Shown: positions 40,899-52,512, counted from the first letter of the stretch. The stretch: 64,000 nt of DNA from Jatrophihabitans_A lederbergiae (GCF_031845305.1 NZ_JAVREH010000022.1:1-64000), one strand, 5' to 3'. The notes: generated from the sequence alone by a model not told the origin. Made by a program: numbers and translations.

Positions 40899-42335
40899 CT
40901 ACCAACCGAGCTGAAGCGGGCGGCCCTCGGCGTAACCGGCGGCGCTCTGCACCCCGATGATGGCGCGGTCGGAGAATTCGGCGATGGTGCGCGCGCCCGA
41001 GTACGTGAACGACGAGCGGACGCCCGCGACGATCGCGTCGATCAGGTCCTCGACACCGGGTCGCTCCGGATCCAGGAACTTCCGGCCGCTGGAGATGCCC
41101 TCCTCGAACAGGGCCTTGCGGGCACGGTCGAAGGCGGACTCGGTGGACGTCCGGTGTGCGACCGCGCGGGCCGAGGCCATGCCGAAGCTGTCCTTGTACG
41201 GCCGCCCGTCCGAGGCGACCTGCAGGTCCCCCGGCGACTCGTACGTCCCCGCGAACCAGGACCCGATCATCACCGAGGACGCTCCCGCGGCCAGCGCGAG
41301 CGCGACATCGCGCGGGTGCCGGACGCCGCCGTCCGCCCACACGTGCTTGCCGAGCTCCTTGGCCGCCGCCGCGCATTCCAGGACGGCCGAGAACTGCGGC
41401 CGGCCGACGCCGGTCATCATGCGGGTGGTGCACATGGCACCGGGGCCGACCCCGACCTTGACGATGTCGGCACCGGCCTCGATCAGGTCCACGGTGCCCT
41501 CGGCGGAGACCACGTTGCCCGCGACGATCGGCACGCCCGGCGCCAGTCCGCGCACCGTCGCGAGGGCCTCGAGCATCCGGCGCTGGTGCCCGTGGGCGGT
41601 ATCCATCACCAGCAGGTCCACGCCGGTGTCGAGCAACCGCTCGGCCTTGCCCCGGACGTCGCCGTTGACCCCGAGGGCCGCGCCGACCCGCAGCCGGCCG
41701 AAGGAGTCCACCGCCGGGTCGTACAGCGTCGCGCGGAGTGCGGCCGTCCGGGTCAGCACCCCGACCAGAGCGCCGTCCTCGTCCACGACCGGAGCCAGCC
41801 GGTGATGACCCTCCGCCAGCAGCTCGAAGGCCTCTCTGGCGCCGACCTTCGCGGGCAGGGTGACCAGGCGTGTCGACATGACCGCCGACAGCTGCGCGAA
41901 GCGGTCCACTCCGGTGCAGTCCCGTTCGGTGACCACGCCGACCGGACGCCCGTTCTCGACCACGATCACCGCCCCGTGCGCCCGCTTGGGCAGCAGGGCC
42001 AGGGCGTCGGACACCGTGTCGGATGGGCCGAGCGTGAGCGCGGTGTCGTGTACCAGGTCGCGCTGCTTCACCCACGCGACGACCTCGGACACCACCTCGA
42101 CCGGGATGTCCTGCGGAATGATGGTCAGGCCGCCACGGCGAGCCACCGTCTCGGCCATCCGCCGCCCGGCTACGGCCGTCATGTTCGCCACCACCAGCGG
42201 GATCATGGCACCGCTGCCGTCGGTGGTGGACAGGTCGACGTCGAAGCGCGAGGCCACGTCGGAGGAGCGCGGGACCATGAAAACGTCGTCGTAGGTCAGG
42301 TCATGGGACGGCACACCGTCATTGAGGAACTTCAC
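40899..42335 (-). CDS. guaB1: GuaB1-type IMPDH-family protein (GMP reductase)
   Basis: This 478-residue TIM-barrel enzyme with two CBS domains inserted (about residues 95-210) belongs to the actinobacterial GuaB1 group. In mycobacteria that group acts as GMP reductase, turning GMP into IMP with NADPH. The catalytic Cys lies in VGVGPGAMCTTRMMTGVG, and the phosphate-binding segments are WADGGVRHPRDVALALAAG and SSVMIGSWFAGTYESPG. It starts with GTG at 42335, nine bases after TAGACT (complement of 42345-42350), so the leader is nearly absent. It stands alone. Confidence 0.88.
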   Translation of the reverse strand: MKFLNDGVPSHDLTYDDVFMVPRSSDVASRFDVDLSTTDGSGAMIPLVVANMTAVAGRRMAETVARRGGLTIIPQDIPVEVVSEVVAWVKQRDLVHDTALTLGPSDTVSDALALLPKRAHGAVIVVENGRPVGVVTERDCTGVDRFAQLSAVMSTRLVTLPAKVGAREAFELLAEGHHRLAPVVDEDGALVGVLTRTAALRATLYDPAVDSFGRLRVGAALGVNGDVRGKAERLLDTGVDLLVMDTAHGHQRRMLEALATVRGLAPGVPIVAGNVVSAEGTVDLIEAGADIVKVGVGPGAMCTTRMMTGVGRPQFSAVLECAAAAKELGKHVWADGGVRHPRDVALALAAGASSVMIGSWFAGTYESPGDLQVASDGRPYKDSFGMASARAVAHRTSTESAFDRARKALFEEGISSGRKFLDPERPGVEDLIDAIVAGVRSSFTYSGARTIAEFSDRAIIGVQSAAGYAEGRPLQLGW

Positions 42336-42382
42336 GTTTGCAACAGTCTAGTCGCCGGGCGCGCGCCACTACTCTCGATCGG

Positions 42383-42853
42383 GTGAGCATTGCTGTCTTC
42401 GACATCGACGGAGTGGTGGCCGACGTCCGCCACCGGGTGCACCACGTCGCGCACCGGCCCAAGGACTGGGCTCAGTTCTTCGACGCGGCGGCGGCCGACA
42501 CCGGCATTGCCGAGGGGATCGCGGCCGCGCACGCCGCGGCCGCGCACCACGACATCGTCTGGTTGACCGGACGGCCGAACTGGCTGCGGCCCGTGACCAC
42601 CCGCTGGCTCGCCGACCAGGGGCTGCCAGCCGGACAGCTGGTCATGCGGGCCGACCGGGACTACCGTCCGGCGCCGGTGCTCAAGGTGGCGGAGCTGCGG
42701 CGGTTGCGCGATCGGGACATCGCGTGTTTCGTCGACGACGATCCGGCCGTCATCGCGGCGGCGGCCGCCGCGGGGTTTCCGGCGACACTGGTGACCTGGG
42801 TCCCGCGGAGCGACGCACTCGCCGGCGCCCAGGATCGGGCCGGTCGGACCTGA
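42383..42853 (+). CDS. HAD-like phosphatase (polynucleotide-kinase 3'-phosphatase type)
   Basis: This 156-residue single-domain protein shows the HAD motifs: the nucleophile Asp in VFDIDGVVADVRHR, Thr in VWLTGRPNWLRPVT, Lys in PVLKVAELRRL and acidic pair DDDPAVI. The sequence style is that of the PseT/Pnkp 3'-phosphatase-like HAD group, but the natural substrate is unknown. The GTG start at 42383 lies seven bases after TACTCT (42370-42375), matching the TANNNT -10 box, so translation is probably leaderless. It is divergent from guaB1. Confidence 0.78.
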   Translation: MSIAVFDIDGVVADVRHRVHHVAHRPKDWAQFFDAAAADTGIAEGIAAAHAAAAHHDIVWLTGRPNWLRPVTTRWLADQGLPAGQLVMRADRDYRPAPVLKVAELRRLRDRDIACFVDDDPAVIAAAAAAGFPATLVTWVPRSDALAGAQDRAGRT

Positions 42854-42982
42854 CTGCACGCGCGGCAGGTCCCCGAATTCGGCGTAGAGTTGTTTACTCA
42901 ACCAGACAGCGAAGTTTAGTAAGTGTTAAGGTCGTGTGACCGGGTGTTGACCCGACCGCGATATGAGCCCAGGAAGCCGGCA

Positions 42983-43267
42983 ATGAGTAGTCAGTCCGTC
43001 CCCGAATCGACCAGCAAGCCCGCCGTGACCACCTCGGTACACCCGATCACCCGCGCTCCGTGCGCACATCAACCGCTGTGTCCCAACGCCGACGGTCCCG
43101 ACCGGGACGCCGCGCACGTGGTGGCCTGCCATCCGGAGCAGGGCTGGAGCCTGCTCTGCAACGGCGTCGTCCTGTTCGACGACACCGGCGAGATCCTGCC
43201 TGACGGGCGCTGCGTGCATGCCCGCCGTGCGGACCTGACCGCAGCTGCCCTGCACCGGGTGGCCTGA
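42983..43267 (+). CDS. DUF5999-like small Cys-containing protein
   Basis: This 94-residue protein contains APCAHQPLCPNADGPDRDAA followed by HVVACHPEQGWSLLCNGVVL and FDDTGEILPDG. This block is highly conserved in a small actinobacterial family (DUF5999) of unknown function. Four cysteines could bind a metal. The ATG at 42983 has AGGAAG upstream. The 129-bp gap before it holds an AT-rich promoter region with the dyad GTTGTTTACTCAAC near 42889-42902. No partner gene is evident. Confidence 0.75.
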   Translation: MSSQSVPESTSKPAVTTSVHPITRAPCAHQPLCPNADGPDRDAAHVVACHPEQGWSLLCNGVVLFDDTGEILPDGRCVHARRADLTAAALHRVA

Positions 43268-43303
43268 GTACGCTTTTCGACTGCGGGTGGCCGCCAGCCA
43301 CAG

Positions 43304-46174
<2,871 letters not shown>

Positions 46175-46200
46175 GAGCAGCTCCAGGGCGACGTGGGGCC

Positions 46201-46233
46201 GAAGTCGTACGCCAGTGCTGGCCGCACAACTTC
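46201..46233 (-). promoter_or_regulatory. expression-platform hairpin between glycine aptamer and gcvP start
   Basis: On the minus strand GAAGTTGTGC pairs with GTACGACTTC in a 10-bp stem with two G-U pairs, and an inner GCCA/TGGC extends it. It lies 27 nt before the gcvP ATG, downstream of the aptamer. It is the best candidate for the element that changes with glycine binding, as terminator or anti-terminator. There is no T-tract, so translational control is also possible. Confidence 0.45.
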
Positions 46234-46251
46234 CCCCTCTGTCGGACGGAT

Positions 46252-46356
46252 GCCCTTCAGAGCTACCTACCCGCACGGTCCTGCGGCCTGAGAGGTTGAC
46301 GGGGAGGTTGCCCCTTCGGCGCCGCCGTCGCGATGCGCGGCGAACTCTCCCGTACG
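46252..46356 (-). ncRNA. glycine riboswitch (single aptamer) upstream of gcvP
   Basis: The minus-strand leader of gcvP contains the conserved glycine-aptamer core in order: GGGAGAGTTC (complement of about 46343-46352), GCGCCGAAGGGGCAACC, CCTCTCAGGCCGCAGGACC and the closing GGTAGCTCTGAAG. These are the invariant parts of the gcvT-type RNA that binds glycine. Only one aptamer is visible; no second core follows within the 78 nt to the start codon. It should activate gcvP at high glycine, as in other bacteria. Confidence 0.9.
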
Positions 46357-46402
46357 GGTGTAGCGGTGTCCCCGAGATTACCAGCCCAGGGGGCCGTTCG
46401 CC

Positions 46403-46957
<555 letters not shown>

Positions 46958-47193
46958 GTCGATCTCCTACCTGCCGCGCACGTCGCCGCGAGTCCCCGAA
47001 CGCGCCCGACCGTCGATCGAAGCGCCGCCCCCGCCGCGAATTGCACGGTGGGTATTCCACGAAGGTAGGCCGACCGGTAGGGGCGGTCAATCCGCCTCGC
47101 CGACTCCGGCCGAAAAAGTAACCGTCAAGTTGAACTACAGAGTTGGCCGCGGTGGCCGATGAGACGATCAGGCGGTGTGCGCCGCTGTCGGAT

Positions 47194-47697
47194 TCAGCTG
47201 GTGCCCGCCTGCGGCTCGTCCCCTTCGGAGCCGGCGAAGTCGTCGGCCGAGATGGTGTCCAGGAACTCGCGGAACCGCTCGACCTCGTCCTCGTCCTCTT
47301 CCGGAATAGAGATCCCGGCAGCGGCCAGGACCGTCTCGTCACCGACGATCGGCGTTTCGGTCCGCAGGGCAAGGGCGATCGCGTCGGAGGGCCGCGCGCT
47401 GACCGTGGTGCCGTCACCGAACTGCAACTCGGCGTAGAAGACGTCGTCGCGCAGCTCGGTGATCGATACCTGCTTGAGCTCGCCGCCGAGGGCGCCGATG
47501 ACGTCGCGCAGCAGGTCATGGGTCATGGGACGAGGCGTCTGCACGCCCTGCTGCTCGAACGCGATGGCCGAGGCCTCGACCGCACCGATCCAGATGGGCA
47601 GGTAGCGGGCGCCGTCGGATTCCTTGAGTAGGACCACCGGCTGGTTCGCCGGCAGTTCGACCCGGACGCCGACGACCTGCAGCGGATGCAGAGTCAT
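47194..47697 (-). CDS. bifunctional nuclease family protein (DUF151)
   Basis: This 167-residue protein contains LKESDGARYLPIWIGAVEASAIAFEQQG and RPMTHDLLRDVIGALGG, then ARPSDAIALALRTETPI: the BFN/DUF151 domain, members of which are reported to have nuclease activity in plants. It ends with an acidic tail. The start is ATG 47697 (MTLHPLQVVGVRVELP), directly after GGAG; longer frames are not conserved. It corresponds to Rv1829 in position. The cellular role in actinobacteria is unclear. Confidence 0.88.
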   Translation of the reverse strand: MTLHPLQVVGVRVELPANQPVVLLKESDGARYLPIWIGAVEASAIAFEQQGVQTPRPMTHDLLRDVIGALGGELKQVSITELRDDVFYAELQFGDGTTVSARPSDAIALALRTETPIVGDETVLAAAGISIPEEDEDEVERFREFLDTISADDFAGSEGDEPQAGTS

Positions 47698-47760
47698 CTC
47701 CAGCCCTTCCCCTGCTCTCGTGTGCGGACTGCTGTTGCGTGCATGATCATGCCTGGACGA

Positions 47761-47799
47761 GGTACGCAAGGCCGGTGCGCACACACGGCCTTGCGTACC
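47761..47799. terminator. 13-bp inverted repeat, probable terminator after ftsR
   Basis: GGTACGCAAGGCC (47761-47773) and GGCCTTGCGTACC (47787-47799) are perfect 13-bp arms around a 13-nt loop. It lies 35 bp after the ftsR stop and 64 bp before the nuclease gene, both read on the minus strand, so it should end the gcvH-garA-ftsR transcript. No T-tract follows. Confidence 0.6.
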
Positions 47800-47833
47800 A
47801 GAAGTGCTAGTACCGAGACTAGCCGCTGAACGC

Positions 47834-48559
47834 TCAGCCGACGATGTCGCGCAACCCGATCTGCACCAGCGCGGCGTGCAGCCGCACCGACAGCGCGGCC
47901 AGTTCCCGCACGGTCTCTTCGGCTCGGGCCCGACCGTCGCCGCTGCGCTGCTTGGCCATCGGCCCCGCGACCTGGCCGAACAGGCTGACCTCGCGGTCCG
48001 CGGCGGACTTGAACCCGCGCAGATGGCGGCCCTCGATGCCGTAGCGGGCCATCTCGGCCACCACCCTGGCGATGGCCAGGGCGTCGTCGTCGTAGAAGCC
48101 GCCGGACCGTGCCGAGATCAGGCCGTACTGCTCGACCTCGTTGAGCTGGTCCGAGCGCAGCCCGGCGGTGTTCAGCAGCTCCTCGCGGCTCAGCCGCATG
48201 GCCGCCGAGGACGACCGGAAGTGCTCGGGCGTGGGGGCGTTGTCGGTGATGACGGGGTGAGCCGGCCGCGGTACCGACGCCACCGGGGACAGCCCCCGGT
48301 CGATGGCCTCGAGCTGGTCCTTGATGACCCGCAGCGGAAGGTAGTGGTCACGCTGCTGGCTGAGCACGTACTTCAACCGGGCGACGTCCCCGCCGGAGAA
48401 CTTGCGGTAGCCCGACGGGGTCCGGTTCGGCTGCACCAGGCCCTGATCCTCGAGGAACCGGATCTTGGAAATGGTGATGTCGGGAAAGTCGGCCCGCAGT
48501 TGGGCGAGCACCTCCCCGATCGACAGCGTTCCCCGGGACGACAGGCTGGCCGCGCTCAC
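47834..48559 (-). CDS. ftsR: MerR-family regulator FtsR
   Basis: This 241-residue regulator has an N-terminal MerR winged helix (LSIGEVLAQLRADFPDITIS, KIRFLEDQGLVQPNRTPSGY, RKFSGGDVARLKYVLSQQRD) and a second helical domain (SREELLNTAGLRSDQLNEVE). It matches Rv1828/FtsR, shown in corynebacteria to activate ftsZ. The start is GTG 48559, overlapping the garA stop by four bases; a much longer frame reads through the garA gene in another phase and is spurious. It sits in the gcvH-garA-ftsR operon order of actinobacteria. Confidence 0.9.
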   Translation of the reverse strand: MSAASLSSRGTLSIGEVLAQLRADFPDITISKIRFLEDQGLVQPNRTPSGYRKFSGGDVARLKYVLSQQRDHYLPLRVIKDQLEAIDRGLSPVASVPRPAHPVITDNAPTPEHFRSSSAAMRLSREELLNTAGLRSDQLNEVEQYGLISARSGGFYDDDALAIARVVAEMARYGIEGRHLRGFKSAADREVSLFGQVAGPMAKQRSGDGRARAEETVRELAALSVRLHAALVQIGLRDIVG

Positions 48560-49089
48560 GAGGCGGCCTCGTGCCTGGGCAGCGCCGTCAGGTACACCAG
48601 CCGGAACTTGCCGATCTGCACCTCGTCGCCACCGGCGAGGGCGGCGGAGTCGATCCGCTCGCGGTTGACGTACGTGCCGTTGAGGCTGCCGACGTCGTAC
48701 ACGGCGAAGCCCGCACCGTCCCGGCGGAACTCGACATGACGGCGGGACACCGTGACGTCGTCGAGGAAGATGTCGCTGTCGGGATGGCGTCCCGCGGTCG
48801 TGACGTCCTGGTCGAGCAGGAACCGGCTGCCGGCATTCGGCCCGCGCTTGACGACCAGCAGTGCCGAGCCGGGCGCCAGCGCGTCGATGGCCCGCTGGTG
48901 TGCCTCTGGTGAGAAGTCGCCCTCGGTCTCGGTGCTCACCGGGACGAATCCCGCGGAGATGATCGACGTCACGTCGGGGCCGGTGGGCCGAGCGCCCGAA
49001 GGCTGGTTGCCGGTCGCCAGCGGGGCCCCGCACTGCGCGCAGTATCGGTTCTCAGCTGAGTTCTCGGTGCCACACGCAGTGCAGAACAC
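48556..49089 (-). CDS. garA: FHA-domain protein GarA/OdhI with N-terminal zinc ribbon
   Basis: This 177-residue protein controls 2-oxoglutarate dehydrogenase and glutamate metabolism depending on its phosphorylation. The FHA domain (SALLVVKRGPNAGSRFLLDQ, GRHPDSDIFLDDVTVSRRH, VGSLNGTYVNRERIDSAALA) is nearly the mycobacterial sequence. It starts with a zinc ribbon CTACGTENSAENRYCAQCGAP, as in Streptomyces homologues. The phospho-switch ETTS of GarA reads DVTS here (PDVTSIISAGF), so the PknG-type Thr is Val while the PknB-type Thr remains. The GTG start at 49089 is used. gcvH lies upstream and ftsR overlaps downstream. Confidence 0.92.
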   Translation of the reverse strand: MFCTACGTENSAENRYCAQCGAPLATGNQPSGARPTGPDVTSIISAGFVPVSTETEGDFSPEAHQRAIDALAPGSALLVVKRGPNAGSRFLLDQDVTTAGRHPDSDIFLDDVTVSRRHVEFRRDGAGFAVYDVGSLNGTYVNRERIDSAALAGGDEVQIGKFRLVYLTALPRHEAAS

Positions 49090-49232
49090 GCCGTGAACGC
49101 CCTTTCTTCAATGTGCCGATGGATGCCGGACGTCGAGCGGCGGCCGGTGCTGATCGGCCGACGCTGGTCGAGGAATGCCAGTGCCGCGAGCCTAGTTCGA
49201 TCAGCTGTGAAGGGTCAACGCGAGGTGTAGGT

Positions 49233-49619
49233 TCACTCCGCCGTGGCCGTGCGGTATGCCTCGGCGTCCAGCAGCGAATCCAGCACGGACAGGTCCTCGA
49301 CCTCGATCTCGGCGATCCAGCCACTGCCGTACGGGTCGGAGTTGACCAGCTCCGGGGTGTCGTCCAGCGCCTCGTTGCGCGCCACCACCGAGCCCGCGAG
49401 CGGGGCGTAGAGGTCCGAGACGCTCTTGGTGGATTCCACCTCGCCCAGGGTGTCGCCGCTGGCCACCTCGGTGTCCAGGCCGTGCACCGACACGAAGACG
49501 ATGTCGCCGAGGGAGTTCTGCGCGTAGTCGGTGATTCCGATCCGCACGGTGTTTCCCCCGGTGATCTTGGCCCATTCGTGCTCGGTCGTGTAGCGGAGGT
49601 CGGCTGGAATCTCGGCCAT
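49233..49619 (-). CDS. gcvH: glycine cleavage system H protein
   Basis: This 128-residue lipoyl carrier shuttles the aminomethyl group between GcvP and GcvT. The lipoylated Lys is in LGEVESTKSVSDLYAPLAG, and the family start RYTTEHEWAKITGGNTVRIG is present. It is separated from gcvP by four genes but belongs to the same conserved neighbourhood. A purine-rich site AAGAGGTGACCTGA precedes the ATG at 49619. Confidence 0.95.
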   Translation of the reverse strand: MAEIPADLRYTTEHEWAKITGGNTVRIGITDYAQNSLGDIVFVSVHGLDTEVASGDTLGEVESTKSVSDLYAPLAGSVVARNEALDDTPELVNSDPYGSGWIAEIEVEDLSVLDSLLDAEAYRTATAE

Positions 49620-49708
49620 TCAGGTCACCTCTTGAATCGATGAAGTCGGTCGGGACGAGCACGGGCTTGTGCGCGTATACCCGCGGGCGCGACCTTACCG
49701 GGTGGTGA

Positions 49709-50572
49709 TCACCGATCGGGCGAGGCGTACTTCGGTTGCGTCACCGTACGAGTCGCGCTCACGCTCACGACGTCGCGCTCGGTGATGCTGACCTCGCCGC
49801 CGGCGGCGTGCACCGTGTTAACCACACCGCCCTGGATGTTCAGCGCGGTGTCCAGCGTCTTCGGATCACCGATCGCCAGCACCTGGTACGGGGCCTGCAG
49901 CTGCGTCCTGTCCAGCGCCACGCCAGTCGGAGAATCGGTGAACGAGCTGGAGACGCCGACCCGTACCGGTCCGAACTGGATCACCTCGGCTCCGGCGCCG
50001 CGCAGTTCCTCGACCACGTCGAGCAGGTCCTCGGCCCGCAGCTGGTGCGCCGGATCGGTGATCACCACCTCGACGCCCGGGCCGTGGGCGGGCGCGGTCC
50101 CGGTCAGCACGGCCAGCGCGTCGGCCTGGCGCTGGGCCTCCTGGCGCGCGGCGGCGTTGTTGCTGCCGCTGTCGGACAGCCGCTGCCTCGCCGCCTGCAG
50201 ATCACTGATCTGCCCCTGCAGCCGGTCCACCAGGCTGTTCTGGTCGTCCAGGATGCGCACCAGGTCATCCTCCCGGGCACCGGCGAGCGCGTCGGTCTGG
50301 GAGTTGGACCGGACCTGCACGGCGAGGGCGAAGCCCAGTATCGCCAGCAGCGCCCCGATCAGGACCGTCGCCTTGCTCGAGGCACCCTTGCGACGAGGCT
50401 GACGCGGCCCGGGCAGGGCGGCCGCTTCCACGGGCGCTGGCTCGTCAGGGGCTGCGTCCTCGTCAGGGGCCGTGTCGATTTCCGGTTCTGGAGCGGCTGT
50501 GGTGTCCGCTTCTGGAGCGGCGGCTTCGGTGAGCTTCGGCAGTTCGGGAGCCGGGTCCCTGGGAACCTGCAT
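49709..50572 (-). CDS. DUF881 membrane-anchored protein
   Basis: This 287-residue protein has a long acidic/Pro-rich cytoplasmic N terminus (about residues 1-70), one membrane helix (ATVLIGALLAILGFALAVQV), a coiled coil (LDDQNSLVDRLQGQISDLQA) and an extracytoplasmic DUF881 domain with HGPGVEVVITDPAHQL and APYQVLAIGDPKTLDTALNI. It is one of two DUF881 proteins flanking the small basic protein gene, the same trio as Rv1823-Rv1825. The family is unassigned and linked by context to division or envelope. The start ATG 50572 is one base after the upstream stop. Confidence 0.88.
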   Translation of the reverse strand: MQVPRDPAPELPKLTEAAAPEADTTAAPEPEIDTAPDEDAAPDEPAPVEAAALPGPRQPRRKGASSKATVLIGALLAILGFALAVQVRSNSQTDALAGAREDDLVRILDDQNSLVDRLQGQISDLQAARQRLSDSGSNNAAARQEAQRQADALAVLTGTAPAHGPGVEVVITDPAHQLRAEDLLDVVEELRGAGAEVIQFGPVRVGVSSSFTDSPTGVALDRTQLQAPYQVLAIGDPKTLDTALNIQGGVVNTVHAAGGEVSITERDVVSVSATRTVTQPKYASPDR

Positions 50573-50573
50573 G

Positions 50574-50906
50574 TCAGGCCCGGAACACGTGCCGGCGGAT
50601 GGCGGCGGCATTGCCGAAGATCCGGATGCCGAGGACGACGACCACGGCCGTGGAGAGCTGTCCGCCGACGCCGAGCTTGTCCCCCATGAACACGATCAGG
50701 GCCGCGACCAGGACGTTGGAGATGAACGACACGACGAACACCTTGGCGTCGAAGATCCCGTCGAGACGAGCCCGGATGCCACCGAACACGGCATCGAGGG
50801 CCGCCACCACCGCGATCGGCAGGTAGGGCTCCATCCAGAGCGGGACCGTCGGTCTGAACACGATCCCCAGGATCACTCCGATGACCAGGGCGATCGCGGC
50901 AATCAT
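50574..50906 (-). CDS. sbp: small basic family protein (DUF1290)
   Basis: This 110-residue membrane protein has three to four helices (IAAIALVIGVILGIVFRPTV, VFVVSFISNVLVAALIVFMG, AVVVVLGIRIFGN) and the conserved YLPIAVVAALDAVFGGIRA. It matches the Sbp/DUF1290 family, which sits next to division genes in Gram-positive bacteria. It lies between two DUF881 genes with four-base and one-base junctions, so the three are one translational unit. The function is not established. Confidence 0.9.
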   Translation of the reverse strand: MIAAIALVIGVILGIVFRPTVPLWMEPYLPIAVVAALDAVFGGIRARLDGIFDAKVFVVSFISNVLVAALIVFMGDKLGVGGQLSTAVVVVLGIRIFGNAAAIRRHVFRA

Positions 50907-51844
50907 CGGGGAGACTCCGTACTCGTCGGGGAGGGGCTATGGCTGGGCCGGGAGGTGGAGCTGCTGGGCTGGGAGCCGGCGGCTCCGCGCTCCGCGTAGT
51001 GGGGTTGAGTCACGGTAACCGACGGCAGCTGGAGCTTGTCCCTGCCACTGAAGCGAAAGCTGATGCCGTCCACCGCCGCCATGGTCGTGAGCTGCCGGGC
51101 GATCGCCGAGTCGGCGAACGCCACCTGCAGGCCGTTGCGGTTCCCGATCGCCTGGACGGAGTACGGCGGGCTGATCGGCTGGAAGTCCACCAGCACCGAC
51201 TCGCCGGCGAACCTGATGAACGAGGTCGAACTCAGCCGCAGGCCGTTGACCGCCACCGCCTCCGCACCCGCCGCCCACAGCTGATTCACCACCGCGCGGA
51301 TGTCCTTGTCGTGGATCACCGCCACCTGGGTCTGCGGCGTCGTACCCGGCCTGCCGTTGGCCGCGGCGGTCGGCGCCGGCGGCTCGCCGAGCTGAACCTC
51401 CATTCCGGGCCCGCTGACCGCGACCGAACCGGAATTCACTTCCAGCTGCCGCACGCCCGGGTCCCCGGTCGCCAGCTGCGCATCGCGTAGTGCCGCGACC
51501 TGGGCGGCGAGCTTCTTGGCCTCGGCGTCCATGCTGGCACCGCTGTCTTGCAGCCGCTGGATCCGCTTGATCAGCTCCTGCCGGGCGGCCTCCCGTGACG
51601 GGGCCGATTGGTGGCTCTGCTGATAGGCGACGACGAGCAGCAGCCCGACGGCGACACATGCCAGCCACACCACCGGGCCGTCCCACCAGCGCCGCTCGGT
51701 GCCTGCCTCGCGATGTGCGGCCGCCGCCCGGTACCCCGGATCCAGGGTGTCGTTGAGCAATTCGTCCAGCATCAGGCTGGACAGGTTCGACGGCCGGCGC
51801 GGCGCCGGGTCCCGCTCGGCGAGCGGCGGCTGGCCCGACGTCAT
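50903..51844 (-). CDS. DUF881 membrane-anchored protein, first of the pair
   Basis: This 313-residue protein has a cytoplasmic N terminus, one helix (GPVVWLACVAVGLLLVVAYQ), a coiled coil (ELIKRIQRLQDSGASMDAEA) and a DUF881 domain (VAVSGPGMEVQLGEPP, then VNQLWAAGAEAVAVNGLRLS and YSVQAIGNRNGLQVAF), ending in a Ser/Pro-rich tail. It differs from the other DUF881 protein mainly in the loops, suggesting a heteromeric partnership. Both ends overlap neighbours by four bases (pgsA-like gene before, small basic protein gene after). Confidence 0.88.
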   Translation of the reverse strand: MTSGQPPLAERDPAPRRPSNLSSLMLDELLNDTLDPGYRAAAAHREAGTERRWWDGPVVWLACVAVGLLLVVAYQQSHQSAPSREAARQELIKRIQRLQDSGASMDAEAKKLAAQVAALRDAQLATGDPGVRQLEVNSGSVAVSGPGMEVQLGEPPAPTAAANGRPGTTPQTQVAVIHDKDIRAVVNQLWAAGAEAVAVNGLRLSSTSFIRFAGESVLVDFQPISPPYSVQAIGNRNGLQVAFADSAIARQLTTMAAVDGISFRFSGRDKLQLPSVTVTQPHYAERGAAGSQPSSSTSRPSHSPSPTSTESPR

Positions 51845-52449
51845 CTGGACCCCGCCGGTACGGCGATGATCCGCCGGAACTGGATCAGATACAGGCCGCC
51901 GGCCCAGAGATAGAGCCCCGTGCCCCAGAGCGTGAACGCCCAGGCGATCGGCTTCGCGATGGCGCTCAACGTGCCGGCATGCGAGCCGAGCAGCAGCAGC
52001 GGAAAGGCATACAGCAGGTTGAAGGTGGCCGCCTTGCCCAGATAGTGGACTGGCAGTCCGGTCATTCCGCGCTTGCGCAGGGCGGGCAGCGTGGTCGCCA
52101 GCACCAGGTCACGCCCGATCAGCACGGCCACCAGCCACCACGGGATGACGTGTCGCAGCACCAGGCCGAAGAGGGTGGCCAGGATGTAGAGCCGGTCCAC
52201 CGCTGGGTCGAGCAGTGCCCCCAGCCGCGACATCTGGTTCAACTTGCGGGCGAGGACGCCATCGGCCCAGTCGGTGAAGCCGCTGACCATGAGCACGACG
52301 AGCGCCCAGCCGTCGGCGTGCGGGCCGAGCAGCAGCCACAGGAACAGCGGCACCCCGAACAGCCGGGCAATGCTGAGCAGATTCGGCAGGGTCCAGATCG
52401 CGTCGCTGGGCTCTGCCACCGGCGCGACCGCCGAAGGCTGCGGACTCAC
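51841..52449 (-). CDS. CDP-alcohol phosphatidyltransferase family protein (PgsA2-like)
   Basis: This 202-residue enzyme has about six membrane helices and moves a phosphatidyl group from CDP-diacylglycerol to an alcohol. The catalytic motif DGxxAR(x8)GxxxDxxxD is perfect: DWADGVLARKLNQ, then RLGALLDPAVDR. It occupies the place of Rv1822 (pgsA2) in the conserved order, so it may make phosphatidylglycerophosphate or cardiolipin. The GTG at 52449, after AGGAGGAGG, is preferred to the longer frame from 52506. A tRNA-Pro gene lies just upstream on the same strand. Confidence 0.88.
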   Translation of the reverse strand: MSPQPSAVAPVAEPSDAIWTLPNLLSIARLFGVPLFLWLLLGPHADGWALVVLMVSGFTDWADGVLARKLNQMSRLGALLDPAVDRLYILATLFGLVLRHVIPWWLVAVLIGRDLVLATTLPALRKRGMTGLPVHYLGKAATFNLLYAFPLLLLGSHAGTLSAIAKPIAWAFTLWGTGLYLWAGGLYLIQFRRIIAVPAGSR

Positions 52450-52512
52450 GTGCTCGTCCTCCTCCTCAAGCTTGCGCCCAGAAGACGACCCCGTCCAAGC
52501 TTGCATATTCGG

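Noticed and set aside
46175..46251. Second glycine aptamer between the first aptamer and gcvP
   Set aside because: None of the conserved core boxes recurs in this stretch; it contains only a simple long hairpin.
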